Of a stretch of DNA of 64,000 nt, positions 1-8,762 are shown piece after piece. A program made the position numbers and the translations under genes. Below the pieces are notes generated by a model that saw only the letters and a program-made list of their open reading frames with translations, was not told the DNA's origin and ran no database searches. The stretch covers positions 303,456 through 367,455 of the forward strand of contig NZ_CALGPC010000015.1 of NCBI RefSeq assembly GCF_937960835.1, given 5' to 3'. The DNA is from an uncultured Ferrovibrio sp. (GTDB taxonomy: Bacteria > Pseudomonadota > Alphaproteobacteria > Ferrovibrionales > Ferrovibrionaceae). The stretch's first letter is position 1; each line of letters opens with the position of its first letter.

Positions 1-550
1 GCAAGCCAAACCGCGTGGCCGTCAGAACCCAATGGGCCAGCGGCACGACCAGCAAAGCTATATAGACCAGTAGGTTATGCCCGCCGATCAGATCGGCATA
101 AACCGGACCGATGAACGGCACATCCCGCATTGCCGCCGCGCCGAGAAACTCGATTGGCATGAACCGCGCACCCGCCTCCAGCGACGGCGTCTGACCGCCG
201 CGCTTGAACCAGGCCATGCCGAAAACGATGGTCAATCCGGAAACCAGGATGTTGATCGCCACGCCGGAGACGATCTGGTTGCCGCGATAGGTGATGCAGG
301 CGAAACCGTGCAGCAGCGCCAGCGCTAGGGCAACAACAATGGCGGCTCCTAAGCCCAGCCAGGCCGAACCGGTAAATGCTGCCACCGAGGCGGCGGCGAA
401 AGCCCCTGCCAGCATCTTGCCTTCCAGGCCGATATCAAAAATGCCGGCACGCTCGGAGAACAGTCCGCCCATGGCGCAGAGGATGAGTGGCGTCGCCACC
501 CGCAGCGTGGCGGCCAGGATCGGGACGATATCGGTGACGAAATCACCCAT
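1..550 (-). CDS. ABC transporter permease, nucleoside (BMP) type, C-terminus beyond the window
   Basis: Inner-membrane permease of a BMP/NupQ (YufQ)-type importer; 183 codons are visible and the C-terminus lies off the left edge. The reading frame starts at ATG 548-550, three bases after the stop of the upstream permease, so the two are translationally linked. Hydrophobic segments alternate with short loops, and the early stretch SERAGIFDIGLEGKML resembles the conserved N-terminal loop of this permease family. It probably pairs with the 375-residue permease to form the channel, powered by the double ATPase at 1678-3324. Substrate is inferred from the neighbouring deoC and BMP genes to be a nucleoside or deoxynucleoside. 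Confidence 0.88.
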   Translation of the reverse strand, partial: MGDFVTDIVPILAATLRVATPLILCAMGGLFSERAGIFDIGLEGKMLAGAFAAASVAAFTGSAWLGLGAAIVVALALALLHGFACITYRGNQIVSGVAINILVSGLTIVFGMAWFKRGGQTPSLEAGARFMPIEFLGAAAMRDVPFIGPVYADLIGGHNLLVYIALLVVPLAHWVLTATRFGL

Positions 551-553
551 CGC

Positions 554-1681
554 TTAAGCCTTCTCTGCCGCCTGGATCCAGCCGCTGCGCTGCAGCAGCG
601 CGAACAGGGCCTCGAACCACGGGCGGGTCATATAGGCCAGCGCGCCCGAGAACAGGATGACCAGGCCCTGGATCACCACCACCATCTCACGGGTGATCGT
701 CGGGAACTCAAAAGCCAGCTCCGCACCGCCCTGCTGCAGCAGGCCGAACAGCAGGCTGGCCAGCGCCACGCCAAAAGGATGGCTGCGCCCCATCAGTGCC
801 ACGGCAATGCCGGTGAAGCCGTATCCCGCCGTGAAATTGATGATCAGGCGATGCTGTACGCCCATCAATTCATTGATCGCCATCATGCCGGCCAGTGCGC
901 CCGACAGGCTCATGGCCAACAGGATCATCTGTTTTGCCGGAATGCCCGCATAGATGGCGGCATTGGCATTCTGTCCCATGGCGCGCAGCGCAAAGCCCCA
1001 GCGCGTATGCCAGAGAAAGATCCAGATGCCGATGCAGCAAAGCAGGCCAATGACGATGGAAAGATTAAGCGGTGAGCGGCCCATCGGGATGCCGACGGCG
1101 CCGAGCATGTCGTGTATCAGCGGCAGATGCGAAGTGGCGGCGAAAGCGCGGGTTTCCGGCGACATGGTGTTTGGCGCTATCAGCACATTCACCGTAAGAT
1201 AGACCATCAGCGCCGCGGCGATGAAGTTGAACATGATGGTCGTGATCACGATATGACTGCCGCGATAGGCCTGCAGATAGCCTGGCACCAGAGCCCAGGC
1301 GGCACCGAAGGCAGCAGCGCCCAGAATACCCAGCGGGATCAGGATCGGCGCCGGCAGGAACTGATCCAGCGCCAGTATCACCAGCGCAACACCCAGGCCG
1401 CCGATATAGGCCTGCCCTTCGCCGCCGATATTGAACAAGCCGGCGTGGAAAGCGACGGCCACCGCAAGACCGGTGAAAATAAAGTTGGTCGCGTAATACA
1501 GCGTGTAGCCGATGGCCTCAGGGTAACCCAGCGCGCCATACAGCATGATCGAGACGGCTTCGAAGGGATTGATACCGACTGCCAGCACGATCAGCCCGGC
1601 AACCACCAGCGCCAGTAGAACATTGGCGATCGGGATCACGCCGATATCGATCCAGGCGGGCAGTGGATGGCGCGCGGTCAT
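554..1681 (-). CDS. ABC transporter permease, nucleoside (BMP) type
   Basis: 375-residue polytopic membrane protein, the NupP (YufP)-like partner of the permease downstream. About ten hydrophobic segments are visible, and the loop FNIGGEGQAYIGGLG (around residue 85) is characteristic of the RbsC/YufP permease superfamily. Start ATG overlaps the stop of the ATPase gene by four bases (ATGA), which indicates translational coupling. Role: half of the membrane pore of a BMP-dependent nucleoside importer. Length is normal for the family. Confidence 0.9.
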   Translation of the reverse strand: MTARHPLPAWIDIGVIPIANVLLALVVAGLIVLAVGINPFEAVSIMLYGALGYPEAIGYTLYYATNFIFTGLAVAVAFHAGLFNIGGEGQAYIGGLGVALVILALDQFLPAPILIPLGILGAAAFGAAWALVPGYLQAYRGSHIVITTIMFNFIAAALMVYLTVNVLIAPNTMSPETRAFAATSHLPLIHDMLGAVGIPMGRSPLNLSIVIGLLCCIGIWIFLWHTRWGFALRAMGQNANAAIYAGIPAKQMILLAMSLSGALAGMMAINELMGVQHRLIINFTAGYGFTGIAVALMGRSHPFGVALASLLFGLLQQGGAELAFEFPTITREMVVVIQGLVILFSGALAYMTRPWFEALFALLQRSGWIQAAEKA

Positions 1682-3324
1682 GGCGTTGTCCAGGCCAGAC
1701 CCGATTGCGCAGCCGATGCCCCCTCAGCGGCATCTACAGTGACTAAGGTCTCAGCGGCGGCGGGCGTCCAGCAATTTGCCATCATCAGGCCCAGCGTACG
1801 CTCATCGGCGCTGGCACCGTCCACTTCGCCGGTGATCTGCCCTCCGGCCATGACCAGGATACGATCGGCCAGCGACATGATTTCGTCCAGCTCGACCGAG
1901 ACGACCAGAATGGCACAGCCGGCTTCCCGCATGCGCAGCAATTCGCGGTGAATAAACTCAATCGCACCGATATCCACGCCACGGGTCGGCTGGCCGACCA
2001 GCAGGATTCTGGGATTTCGCTCGATCTCGCGGGCGAGGATCAGCTTCTGCTGGTTGCCGCCGGAGAAATGGGTCGAGTTCAAATCCGGCCGGCGCGGACG
2101 CACGTCGTAGTTTTCCATCAGCATGGCGCAATGCGCATTCATCGCGCGGCGGTCCAGCAGCAGGCCTTTGTTAAAACGCGCATCCTGGTGATAGCCGAGG
2201 ATCGCTGTTTCGTCGGCGGTAAAGCTGCCAACCATGCCGTAGCGGTGACGATCTTCCGGCACGTGACCAAGACCAAGCTGGCGCATCTCTGCCGGGCTCG
2301 CTGGCGCCTGTGCCGTGATATGTCGGTCGCCAACGACGATTTCGCCGCCATCCGGCGCACGAATGCCCGACAGAACTTCCAGCAATTCGCTTTGTCCATT
2401 GCCGGATACACCTGCGATGCCGACGATCTCACCCGTCCTCAAAGTGAGGGAAACGTTGTTGAGGACTACGCAGCCGCGTTTGTCGCGCAAGTTCAGATTC
2501 CGCGCCTTCAGCAGCGCCGGCCCAGGACGGCAAGGCGGCTTGTCGAGCGAGAGCCGCACCTTGCGCCCCACCATCAGTTCCGCCAGTTCCTCCCGGCTGG
2601 TGTACTGCGTGCGGCGATGCGCGACGATCTGGCCCTGCCGCATGACATAGACCTCATCGGTCACCGCCATGATCTCGCGCAGCTTATGGGTGATCAGGAT
2701 CACGGTGACGCCGCGCTCGCGCAGCGCCTGGAGAATGCGGAAAAGCTGCTCGGCCTCCTGCGGTGTCAGCACGCCGGTCGGCTCGTCCAGGATCAGTGTG
2801 CTGGCGCCACGATAGAGCACTTTGAGGATTTCAACGCGCTGCTGCTCGCCGACCGGCAGATCGCCAACCAGAGCATCCGGATCGACCTTGAGGCCGTATT
2901 CGCGCTCCAGCCGCTCGATCTCTTTCCGGGCGCTGGCGATGCTTCTGCGCAGCAATGGGCCATCCTCGGCGCCCAGTACGATATTCTCCAGCACAGTGAA
3001 GGTGTCCACCAGCATGAAATGCTGGTGCACCATGCCGATTCCGGCGGCGATGGCATCGCGCGGGCTGCTTATCGTCACCGGACGGCCATCCACCAGAATC
3101 TCGCCGCTATCGGCGGCATAGAGCCCGTAAAGGATGCTCATCAGGGTCGACTTCCCGGCACCATTCTCGCCGACGATCCCGGTGATCGATCCGGCCGCCA
3201 CCGACAGCGACACGCCGCGATTGGCATGCACCAGCCCGAAATGCTTGTGGATGTCGCGCAGTACAATGGCGGGCGGGGCATTCCTCCCCTCTCCACGCGT
3301 CACGCTGGGGATCACGGCCGGCAT
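1678..3324 (-). CDS. double-domain ABC transporter ATP-binding protein, nucleoside (BMP) type
   Basis: 548 residues carrying two ABC modules in one chain, as in RbsA/NupO (YufO). The first has a canonical Walker A (GENGAGKST, about residue 54) and signature VGEQQRVEIL. The second has the altered P-loop GVSGNGQSE, usual for the second half of this family, and signature FSGGNQQKL. Only one good ATPase site may therefore be present, a known trait of these importers. It follows the BMP gene by ten bases and overlaps the next permease by four. It energises import by the two permeases. Confidence 0.92.
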   Translation of the reverse strand: MPAVIPSVTRGEGRNAPPAIVLRDIHKHFGLVHANRGVSLSVAAGSITGIVGENGAGKSTLMSILYGLYAADSGEILVDGRPVTISSPRDAIAAGIGMVHQHFMLVDTFTVLENIVLGAEDGPLLRRSIASARKEIERLEREYGLKVDPDALVGDLPVGEQQRVEILKVLYRGASTLILDEPTGVLTPQEAEQLFRILQALRERGVTVILITHKLREIMAVTDEVYVMRQGQIVAHRRTQYTSREELAELMVGRKVRLSLDKPPCRPGPALLKARNLNLRDKRGCVVLNNVSLTLRTGEIVGIAGVSGNGQSELLEVLSGIRAPDGGEIVVGDRHITAQAPASPAEMRQLGLGHVPEDRHRYGMVGSFTADETAILGYHQDARFNKGLLLDRRAMNAHCAMLMENYDVRPRRPDLNSTHFSGGNQQKLILAREIERNPRILLVGQPTRGVDIGAIEFIHRELLRMREAGCAILVVSVELDEIMSLADRILVMAGGQITGEVDGASADERTLGLMMANCWTPAAAETLVTVDAAEGASAAQSGLAWTTP

Positions 3325-3334
3325 CGCTTGCTGC

Positions 3335-4333
3335 TTACTTGCAGGCGTTATTGCTCATGTAATCGTGTACGACGATCTTGCCAGTGATGATGTCTGCCTT
3401 GGCCTGCTCGATCTTCGCCTTCATCTCGGTCGAGACAAGCTTGGCGTTATGCTCATCCAGCGCCCAGTCAACGCCGCCCTCCTTCAGGCCGAGCACCGTC
3501 ACGCCCGGCTTCCAGCTTCCATCCTGCGCAGCCTTGAAGCTGTTATAGGTGGCAAGGTCGACACGTTTGACCATTGAGGTCAGCATCGTGCCGGGATGCA
3601 GATGGTTCTGGTTGGAATCGACGCCGATCGCCAGCTTGCCCCGATCCTTCGCCGCCTGGTAGACGCCGACGCCGGTGCCGCCCGCAGCGGCGAAGACTAC
3701 ATCGACGCCGCGGTCGAACTGGCCCTTGGCCAGTTCGCTGCCACGGCCCGGATCGTTCCAGGCAGTCGGCGTGGTGCCAGTCATGTTGGCCAGAACCTCG
3801 GCATTCGGATTAGCATATTTCACGCCCTGCTCGTAGCCGCATTGGAAGCGGCGGATCAGCGGAATGTCCATGCCGCCGATAAAACCTACCTTGCCGCTCT
3901 TGCTCGCCATCGCCGCCGCAACGCCGACAAGGAAGGAGCCTTCATGCTCCTTGAACAGCACCGACTGGACGTTATCCAGTTTGACGACACTGTCGATCAC
4001 GGTGAAGCGGATATTGGGAAATTCCTTTGCCACCTTCTCGACTGCATTGGCCTGCGAAAAGCCCACACCAATGATCGGATCCTGGCCGCGTTGCGCGAAG
4101 CGGCGATGCGCCTGTTCGAACTGGGTTTCGTTATTGACCTCGAAATCGGCATAGCCGATCTTGCTTTCGGCCTTGAATTTCTCGGCGCCGATATAGGCCG
4201 CCTCGTTGAAGGATTTGTCGAACTTTCCACCCATGTCATAGACGACGGCGGGCTTGATATCGGCGGCTTGCGCGGATGCCGCCATCAAAGCGATGGCGGC
4301 AGCGCCGAGGGTCGTGCGGATGATCTTGGTCAT
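3335..4333 (-). CDS. BMP family ABC transporter substrate-binding protein (copy 1)
   Basis: 332-residue periplasmic binding protein of the BMP (PnrA/TmpC-like) family. A cleavable signal is evident (MTKIIRTTLGAAAIALMAAS, cleavage near AQA). Family landmarks are visible: NEAAYIGAEKF near the N-terminus, GVGFSQANAVEKVAKEFP, and GVDSNQNHLHPGTMLTSM in the C-terminal lobe. It delivers the ligand, expected to be a nucleoside, to the downstream ABC components. It is a close paralogue of the gene immediately upstream (4373-5362), with the same C-terminal ending (HDYMSNN). Confidence 0.92.
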   Translation of the reverse strand: MTKIIRTTLGAAAIALMAASAQAADIKPAVVYDMGGKFDKSFNEAAYIGAEKFKAESKIGYADFEVNNETQFEQAHRRFAQRGQDPIIGVGFSQANAVEKVAKEFPNIRFTVIDSVVKLDNVQSVLFKEHEGSFLVGVAAAMASKSGKVGFIGGMDIPLIRRFQCGYEQGVKYANPNAEVLANMTGTTPTAWNDPGRGSELAKGQFDRGVDVVFAAAGGTGVGVYQAAKDRGKLAIGVDSNQNHLHPGTMLTSMVKRVDLATYNSFKAAQDGSWKPGVTVLGLKEGGVDWALDEHNAKLVSTEMKAKIEQAKADIITGKIVVHDYMSNNACK

Positions 4334-4372
4334 TGTCGCAGTCCTTCTATCCCTGTTCGATGCCCCGGCTTA

Positions 4373-5362
4373 TTAGTAGTCGCACCGGTTATTGCTCATG
4401 TAATCGTGCACCTTGATGATTCCGGCGATGATGCCGGCCTTGGCCTCGTCTGCCTTGGCCCTCATTTCGGCCGAGATCAGCTTGGCGTTATGCTCATCCA
4501 GCGCCCAGTCGACGCCGCCCTCCTTCAGACCCAGCACGGACACACCCGGCTTCCATTTGCCCTCGCGGGCATCGGCGAAGCTTTTGTATATGGCGAGATC
4601 GACGCGCTTGACCATCGAGGTCAGCACCGTGCCGGGATGTAGATGATTCTGATTGGAATCGACCCCGATGGTCAGCTTGCCGTTATCCTTGGCGGCCTGC
4701 ATCGCGCCGAGGCCCGAGGTTCCCGCCGCGGCGAAGACGACATCGACACCACGGTCGAACTGACCCTTGGCAAGCTCGGCAGCGCGGCCGGGATCGGTCC
4801 AGGCTGCCGGGGTATTGCCGGTGGAGTTGTACAGCACCGTGATTTTCGGATTGGCGTATTTGGCGCCCTGCTCGAAACCGCAATAGAAGCGCCGTACCAG
4901 CGGGATATCCATGCCGCCTACCATGCCGATCACGCCGCTTTTCGACGCCATGGCGGCCAGCAGGCCGACCAGGAATGAGCCTTCATGCTCACGGAACAGC
5001 ACCGACTGCACATTGGGCAGGTCGACGACGGTGTCGATCACGATGAAACGTGTCTTGGGAAATTCCTTGGCCACCGCAGCGACCGGCGCCGCCTGGAAGA
5101 AGCCAACGCCGACGATGGGATCCTGGCCGCGCTGGGCGAAACGGCGATGCGCCTGCTCGAACTGGGTTTCGTTGGACACGACGAAATCGCGGTAGTCGAT
5201 GCCGGTATCGGCCTTGAACTTCTCCATTCCGCGATAGGCGCCCTCGTTGAAGGATCCGTCGAACTTGTTGCCGATGGAATAGACGATGGCCGGCTTGATC
5301 TCATCGGCGGCAGCCGTGCCGGCCGCCAGCAGCAAACCCAGAGCGATCAAGCCTTTCTTCAT
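4373..5362 (-). CDS. BMP family ABC transporter substrate-binding protein (copy 2)
   Basis: 329-residue BMP-family periplasmic binding protein and tandem paralogue of the gene at 3335-4333. I place the start at the ATG giving MKKGLIALGLLLAAGTAAA, a clean signal peptide with GAGAAG about eight bases upstream. An ATG at 5383 would add seven residues before the signal peptide, overlap the aldehyde dehydrogenase gene and lack a ribosome site. Internal motifs GVGFFQAAPVAAVAKEFP and GVDSNQNHLHPGTVLTSM match copy 1 almost word for word. The two may differ in ligand or affinity. Confidence 0.92.
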   Translation of the reverse strand: MKKGLIALGLLLAAGTAAADEIKPAIVYSIGNKFDGSFNEGAYRGMEKFKADTGIDYRDFVVSNETQFEQAHRRFAQRGQDPIVGVGFFQAAPVAAVAKEFPKTRFIVIDTVVDLPNVQSVLFREHEGSFLVGLLAAMASKSGVIGMVGGMDIPLVRRFYCGFEQGAKYANPKITVLYNSTGNTPAAWTDPGRAAELAKGQFDRGVDVVFAAAGTSGLGAMQAAKDNGKLTIGVDSNQNHLHPGTVLTSMVKRVDLAIYKSFADAREGKWKPGVSVLGLKEGGVDWALDEHNAKLISAEMRAKADEAKAGIIAGIIKVHDYMSNNRCDY

Positions 5363-5372
5363 CACGCGCTTC

Positions 5373-7730
5373 TCATTCGCCATAAGGAATCCAGATATTC
5401 TTCACCTGCACCGCCTGCCGCAGGAAGGCGCGGCCTTCCGCCTGACGTGCATCGCTCCAGTCGATCTGCGGCAGGATCCAGGTGCGTTTTACGTCTTCCG
5501 CCGAAGCGGCCTCAATCCGCTTCGTCGTCTTGGCATCGCCGCCGGCATACCACACGGCATCGACCTCAAGATGCTCGGCCAGCACCAGGGCCAGGGCGTC
5601 GCGCGCGCCGGTGACGATATTGACCACACCGCCCGGCATATCGGAGGTATCGAGCACCTGATAGAAATCGGTGGCTGCCAGCGGATGCCGTTCTGAAGGC
5701 ACGATCACCACACGGTTGCCCATCGCCACCGCCGGCGCCCAGAGCGAGATGAAGCCCAGCAAAGGCGCCTCATCCGGGCAGGCCATGCCGATCACGCCCT
5801 GCGGCTCGTTCATCGCCAGCACCACGCCGCGCAGGGGCGGGTTATGCACGGCGCCGTCATATTTGTCGGCCCAGGCTGCATAGGTAAAAAGACGCCGGAT
5901 GCCGGCCTCTACTTCAGCACCGGCTGCGGCTTTGGATGCGCCGGTCATGGCCCGCAGGCGTTCGGCAAACTCGGCTGTGCGGGCAGACAGATTCTCGGCG
6001 CAGTAATAAAGAATCTGCGCCCGCAGATGCGCATTGCCGAAAGACCAGCTTTCCGCCTTGCGCGCGGCTTCCACGGCATTGCGGATATCCTTGCGGTTGC
6101 CCTCACCGGCATGGCCGAGCAGCTTGCCCTTCGGGTCCAGCACGGGCCGACTATAGCCGCCATCGGGCCGAGCCTGCTGGCCGCCGATATAAAGCTTTGC
6201 CGTTCGGTCGATGGACGGCACGGCCTCGGGCAGCGGGCTGGCGGGTGCGGCAATCTTTGGTGCCTTCTTCGGCGGCAAGGGCTTCAGATATTCCTCCATC
6301 CCTTCGCGGCCGCCCTCGCGGCCAAAGCCGGACTCGCGGTAACCGCCAAAGCCCGACGATGCGTCGAACTGGTTGGTACAATTGATCCACACCACGCCGC
6401 ATTTCAGCTTCGGCGCGATATCCAAAGCCAGATTGATATTCTCGCTCCACACGCTGGCCGCCAAGCCATAGCGGGTGTTGTTAGCCAAAGCCACTGCCTC
6501 GCCCGGCGTGCGGAAGGTCATGCCGACCAGCACGGGACCGAAGATTTCCTCCTGCGCCACTGTCATGGACGGAGCAACTTGGGTCAGCAGGGTTGGCGGA
6601 TAGAAGCAGCCGGAAGGCGGACAGGCCTTGTCGGGTTGATAAATCTGCGCGCCCTGCTTCACGCCGCTCTGCACCAGCGCGTCGATGCGCTCCCGCTGCT
6701 TGGGCGAGACGATGGCGCCGATATCGATGCATTTGTCCAGCGGATCGCCAACGCGCAGCTTCGCCATGCGGGCGCGCAGCTTTGCATAGACCGCCTCGGC
6801 GATGCTTTCCTGCACCAGCAGCCGCGATCCAGCGCAGCAAACTTGGCCCTGGTTGAACCAGATCGCATCCACCAGACCTTCAATGGCGCTGTCGATATCG
6901 GCGTCTTCAAAGAGGATGAACGGCGACTTGCCGCCGAGCTCAAGGCTCAGCCTTTTCCCGCTGCCGGCCATCGCCTGACGAATCAGGCGGCCCACTTCTG
7001 TCGAGCCGGTGAAGGCGATCTTATCAACGCCAGGATGGCGCACAATCAGTTCGCCTACGCTGCCATCGCCGGTGACGATATTGACGACACCTTTCGGCAG
7101 ACCGGCCTCGATGCAGATTTCGGCAAACAGCAATGCTGTCAGACTGGTTTCTTCTGCTGGCTTCAGCACCACAGTATTTCCGCAAGCCAAGGCCGGCGCG
7201 ATCTTCCACGCCAGCATCAGAAGCGGGAAGTTCCACGGAATGATCTGGCCAGCGACGCCGACCGGGCCGTGATCGGGGAATTCGCTCTCCAGCAGCTGCG
7301 CCCAGCCGGCATGGTGGTAGAAGTGCCGCGCCACCAGCGGAATATCGATGTCGCGGGTCTCGCGGATCGGCTTGCCGTTATCGAGAGTTTCCAGTACGGC
7401 GAATAGGCGAGCATGCTTTTGCACCAGACGTGCCAGGGCATAAAGGTGGCGCGCGCGGCCATGGCCGCCGAGCTTGGCCCAGCCAGCCTGCGCCTTGCGT
7501 GCTGCATCGACGGCGGTATCGGTATCGGCAGCGGAGGCTTGAGAGATCTGCGCCAGTGTCTCTCCCGTGGCCGGATTTTGCGCAGCGAAATGGCTGCTGC
7601 CCTCGCGCCAGGCCCCATCGACGAACAGGCCAAAGCGGCGCTGATGCCGATCAAGCCAGGCTTGCGCCTCCTTGGCGCTTTCCGGTGTCGGGCCGTATTC
7701 CATGCTGTCGAATATCGCGGCGACGTTCAT
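5373..7730 (-). CDS. double-domain aldehyde dehydrogenase
   Basis: 785-residue protein made of a complete NAD(P)-dependent aldehyde dehydrogenase (residues about 1-490) fused to a second, shorter ALDH-like region (about 510-785). The N-terminal half has the oxyanion-hole Asn in PWNFP (N167), the general base in LSLELGGKS (E264) and the nucleophile in GQVCCAG (C298). The C-terminal half keeps the NAD-binding topology but shows no GQxC motif and no ELGGK, and stops near where the cysteine would fall, so it looks catalytically dead. Next to deoC, the likely substrate is acetaldehyde released by deoxyribose-phosphate cleavage; that is inference. Confidence 0.93.
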   Translation of the reverse strand: MNVAAIFDSMEYGPTPESAKEAQAWLDRHQRRFGLFVDGAWREGSSHFAAQNPATGETLAQISQASAADTDTAVDAARKAQAGWAKLGGHGRARHLYALARLVQKHARLFAVLETLDNGKPIRETRDIDIPLVARHFYHHAGWAQLLESEFPDHGPVGVAGQIIPWNFPLLMLAWKIAPALACGNTVVLKPAEETSLTALLFAEICIEAGLPKGVVNIVTGDGSVGELIVRHPGVDKIAFTGSTEVGRLIRQAMAGSGKRLSLELGGKSPFILFEDADIDSAIEGLVDAIWFNQGQVCCAGSRLLVQESIAEAVYAKLRARMAKLRVGDPLDKCIDIGAIVSPKQRERIDALVQSGVKQGAQIYQPDKACPPSGCFYPPTLLTQVAPSMTVAQEEIFGPVLVGMTFRTPGEAVALANNTRYGLAASVWSENINLALDIAPKLKCGVVWINCTNQFDASSGFGGYRESGFGREGGREGMEEYLKPLPPKKAPKIAAPASPLPEAVPSIDRTAKLYIGGQQARPDGGYSRPVLDPKGKLLGHAGEGNRKDIRNAVEAARKAESWSFGNAHLRAQILYYCAENLSARTAEFAERLRAMTGASKAAAGAEVEAGIRRLFTYAAWADKYDGAVHNPPLRGVVLAMNEPQGVIGMACPDEAPLLGFISLWAPAVAMGNRVVIVPSERHPLAATDFYQVLDTSDMPGGVVNIVTGARDALALVLAEHLEVDAVWYAGGDAKTTKRIEAASAEDVKRTWILPQIDWSDARQAEGRAFLRQAVQVKNIWIPYGE

Positions 7731-7736
7731 GTGGCC

Positions 7737-8762
7737 TCAGGCAAGCGGATGACGATGGGCGGCCGAATAGCGGCCGGTAATGCCGTGTTCAAGCTGGCGT
7801 TCGATATCGCCGAGCAGGCTGGACGCGCCGATGCGGAAGAGATCGGGCTGCAGCCAGCGCGTACCCAGCTCTTCCTTCATCAAAATCTGATAGTTCAGCA
7901 CGTCCTTCGCCGTGCTGATGCCGCCGGCAGGCTTGAAGCCGACCTTAATACCGGTCATTTCGTGGTATTGGCGGATCATCCGGAGCATGACCAGCGAGAC
8001 CGGCAGGGTGGCGTTGGTGCCTTCCTTGCCGGTGGAGGTCTTGATGAAATCCGCACCTGCCATCATGCAAACCATCGAAGCACGGGCCACGTTGCGCAAG
8101 GTCACCAGATCGCCGGTGCCGAGGATCGCCTTCACATGGGCCGAACCGCAGGCGGCGCGGAAGGCGTACATCTCGTCATACACGGCACGCCAGTTGCCGG
8201 TCAGCACGTGACCACGATTGATGACGATGTCGATCTCCCTCGCGCCGGCGGCAACGGATGCCTCGATCTCCTTGATACGCAAATCAAGCGGCGAAAGCCC
8301 TGCGGGAAAACCGGTGGACACGGCCGCTACCGGGATGCCGCTGCCTTCCAGCGCCCGCACAGCAGTTTCCACCATGGCATGGTAGACGCAGACAGCGCCG
8401 ACCGTGATGCGGCGGTCGGCAATACCCATTTTTTCCAGCAGATCAGTCCGCACCGGCTGACACGCCTTGGCGCAGAGGCGCTGCACCCGGCCGGGCGTGT
8501 CATCGCCGGACAGCGTTGTCAGGTCGATGCAGGTGACCGCCTTGAGCAGCCAGGCAAGCTGGTATTCCTTCTTCACCGAACGGCGGCCGGGTAGCGTCGC
8601 GGTGCGGCGTTCTACGCCGCTGCGGTTCACCCGCAGGCCTTCGAGCAGATCGGCATCGAAGGGCATGCCCGGATTGCGCTTTTCATGCGCATCGAAACCA
8701 CCTGCGGCCATGCGGCCGAAGCGGTCGCGATCAAGCGGCGCGACCTTTTGCGGCTCGGCCAT
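7737..8762 (-). CDS. deoC: deoxyribose-phosphate aldolase
   Basis: 341-residue class I aldolase that splits 2-deoxyribose 5-phosphate into acetaldehyde and glyceraldehyde 3-phosphate in deoxynucleoside catabolism. The Schiff-base lysine is K241 in DFIKTSTGKEG, and EIDIVIN (about 177-183) supplies the acidic partner. The N-terminus is about 60 residues longer than the compact bacterial enzyme, as in the long DeoC subtype. Start ATG at 8762 has GGGGAG upstream and overlaps the regulator gene by 32 bases. The aldehyde dehydrogenase starts six bases after its stop, so the acetaldehyde product can be oxidised by the next enzyme. Confidence 0.95.
   Translation of the reverse strand: MAEPQKVAPLDRDRFGRMAAGGFDAHEKRNPGMPFDADLLEGLRVNRSGVERRTATLPGRRSVKKEYQLAWLLKAVTCIDLTTLSGDDTPGRVQRLCAKACQPVRTDLLEKMGIADRRITVGAVCVYHAMVETAVRALEGSGIPVAAVSTGFPAGLSPLDLRIKEIEASVAAGAREIDIVINRGHVLTGNWRAVYDEMYAFRAACGSAHVKAILGTGDLVTLRNVARASMVCMMAGADFIKTSTGKEGTNATLPVSLVMLRMIRQYHEMTGIKVGFKPAGGISTAKDVLNYQILMKEELGTRWLQPDLFRIGASSLLGDIERQLEHGITGRYSAAHRHPLA

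Noticed and set aside
1948..3387. Long plus-strand frame of 479 codons
   Set aside because: It lies wholly opposite the double ABC ATPase; such frames are expected in GC-rich DNA and the product resembles no family.
5844..7406. Plus-strand frame of 520 codons
   Set aside because: Antisense to the aldehyde dehydrogenase gene, with no recognisable motif or ribosome site.
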